A DNA stretch of 64,000 bases. It comes from Membranipora membranacea. Lineage: Eukaryota > Bryozoa > Gymnolaemata > Cheilostomatida > Membraniporidae. Below are positions 62,640 to 64,000 of this stretch, in pieces. The notes below the pieces were generated by a model. It saw nothing but the letters and a program-made list of their open reading frames with translations, made no database searches and had not been told where the DNA came from. The DNA lies in contig OU612068.1 of NCBI GenBank assembly GCA_914767715.1, positions 744,001-808,000 of the forward strand, given 5' to 3'. The number at the start of each line of letters is the position of its first letter. Positions within the stretch are counted from its first letter, which is position 1. A program made the position numbers and the translations under genes.

Positions 62640-62790
62640 TTCAATTTAGCGCACTCCTGTACAAGGTAGGAGTGGCTATTGTCCAGAGAGCTCACCTCCT
62701 TCAGCAGCATGGGTAGTGACCGGGATTCGAACCTGCAACTCTCAGTTTGAGATGCTCGAATCCTAACCACCCTGCCTGTGTTTGTGTTTG
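62640..62790 (-). mobile_element. tRNA-derived SINE, minus strand
   Basis: The minus strand shows an A-box-like GGTGGTTAGGATTCGAGC and a perfect B box GGTTCGAATCCCG (about 62729-62741). The surrounding stems do not form a tRNA, so this is a SINE head or decayed tRNA. A TG/TA-rich microsatellite adjoins at its start. Confidence 0.65.
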
Positions 62791-63661
62791 TGTGTATATA
62801 TACTTTTATTGTCAATCTACAATCATCTTTATGAATGTTTTTCATGCAGTGACAGAACAAATAACTTAAACAATAAGGAACAGCGGAGAGACAAAGAAAA
62901 GAAATACACTAGAAAATAAAAATGAAACAGATCTGAATATTATTACAGTTGCGTGGTCTGCGCCTCGATATTTCTGTGTGAGGGGACCTGCTTCAGCTCT
63001 GAGCTTTTTAATATAAATATAACTATTAAAATACAAAGCCGTACACTCACCAGTACCTTGCAACATGCTCATCACTATCAAATTGACCATATTTAATATA
63101 TTTCAAAATTACTTGTTTTAAAACACAGCCAAAAAAATATGCTATGGTAGATACTGTATAGATTGAGAGTGGTTTTTTTGCTTAAGACTTTAATTGCTGA
63201 TTGAATTAATTGTAAAATACTGAATTTATTTTATTGACTTGAAATCTAAAGGGTTCCAATGACTAAAGTGGATCTTAAAACTATTTTTTGTATATCAATT
63301 TTCCGAGGACTGTATCCATTGAATTGCAAGTGGTGCATGCAATGGTGCTGTAGGGCAATCCTGCAAGTGGAATTCATTGACAACCGGTGGTAAAAAAACT
63401 ACGCAATCTTTTGTAAACCAAAGTGCCTTTTTCCTTTTAAATGGCACCTGCTCCGAAGACTGAAAGTTATGATTATTAGAATATAATGATGAAACAGTGA
63501 GATATTTGTTTTTTAGTTACGCAATGCAACAAGAGTGCTCAAAAGTATTTGAACAGCTATTTATGAACAATGTGATGAAACATTTTTTGTTTCCTCCAAT
63601 TTCAATCTCAAATTCACTTCATCATCATGCTATGCGCCCCTTACATTACCTCACCTTACCC

Positions 63662-63773
63662 TAGACCGAGTATGATCCATTTTGACCGCATTGGAGTTGC
63701 CCCTCTCTACTGACACACGTATCAGTAGAGAGGGGCAACTCCAATGAGGGCAAAATGGATCAAACTTGATCTA
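63662..63773. mobile_element. Foldback MITE, 112 bp, 9-bp target duplication
   Basis: Arms of about 50 bp begin TAGACCGAGTATGATCCATT; the right arm is its inverse with few changes. Both carry GGAGTTGCCCCTCTCTACTG next to a short loop. ACCTTACCC occurs at 63653-63661 and 63774-63782. Structure and duplication length match the element at 15091-15222, though the sequence differs. Confidence 0.88.
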
Positions 63774-64000
63774 ACCTTACCCTACCTTACTCGTGAATTT
63801 TGCCAGGATGGCCAGAAATAATTCCGATTCATAGAGACAGGGCAGGTCGATAAACTCCTATACTAATGACAAAAAAAAAAAGTCAAGACACACCTCGCAC
63901 AAGATTGCCTCGTTCAGTCAGTAACTTGCTCTTTCTGCTCAAATACTGACCATAAAACAGTTTTATTGTCTTGAACAGCAACCATATCGGCATTTTCAAT

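Overview
This is eukaryotic nuclear DNA. The evidence is intron-rich genes with GT-AG splice sites, a TRIM-like RING gene, C-type lectin domains, a microsomal cytochrome P450, two genes of the kind linked to cilia and sperm (TEX9 and an LRRC74-like gene), non-LTR retrotransposons, SINEs and MITEs. AT-rich sequence, short introns and dense foldback elements fit a marine invertebrate, possibly an early-branching animal. I cannot name the species. All gene models below were spliced by eye. Their exons keep one reading frame from end to end.

Layout: (1) 1-3822 (+), DCAF13, lacking only its first exon. (2) 6016-14198 (+), a nine-exon gene coding for a C3HC4 RING finger, a B-box-like zinc site, a coiled coil and a C-terminal PARP/ADP-ribosyltransferase fold. 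The PARP part has lost the usual catalytic His and carries a His/Pro-rich insert. Its third intron holds a non-LTR retroelement whose 3' half lies before its 5' half, flanked by an 11-bp target duplication. (3) 15091-15222, a foldback MITE. (4) 15394-about 19501 (+), a secreted or surface protein with two C-type lectin domains and at least two copies of an unrecognised module, all on phase-1 introns. (5) 19801-19991, a SINE-like insertion whose head is the 5' end of U2 snRNA. (6) 20827-23306 (-), four 3' exons of an unrecognised gene with a GTAAGT-bearing minisatellite in one intron. (7) 25063-33045 (-), an LRRC74-like LRR plus EF-hand protein. (8) 34747-39474 (-), TEX9, whose exon-10 donor has been tandemly copied. 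(9) 40060-43330 (-), a decayed LINE with a PHD finger, AP endonuclease and RT. (10) 43331-46741, an orphan exon, short palindromes and a tRNA-derived SINE. (11) 46742-53203 (+), a ten-exon CYP2-like P450. (12) 53204-64000, mostly gene-poor: a 285-bp duplication, a roughly 0.4-kb tandem array with coding potential, a 44-bp satellite, a second tRNA-derived SINE and two more foldback MITEs.

Functional links are limited. The RING-PARP gene joins ubiquitin-ligase and ADP-ribosyl-type folds in one chain, and the lectin gene looks like a recognition protein, so both could belong to defence or signalling. TEX9 and the LRRC74-like gene are same-strand neighbours of the sort expressed with motile cilia and sperm. 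The strongest unusual signals are the RING-PARP fusion, the permuted retroelement, the U2-headed insertion, a family of 18-31-bp palindromes with their own target duplications, and the copied splice donor in TEX9.
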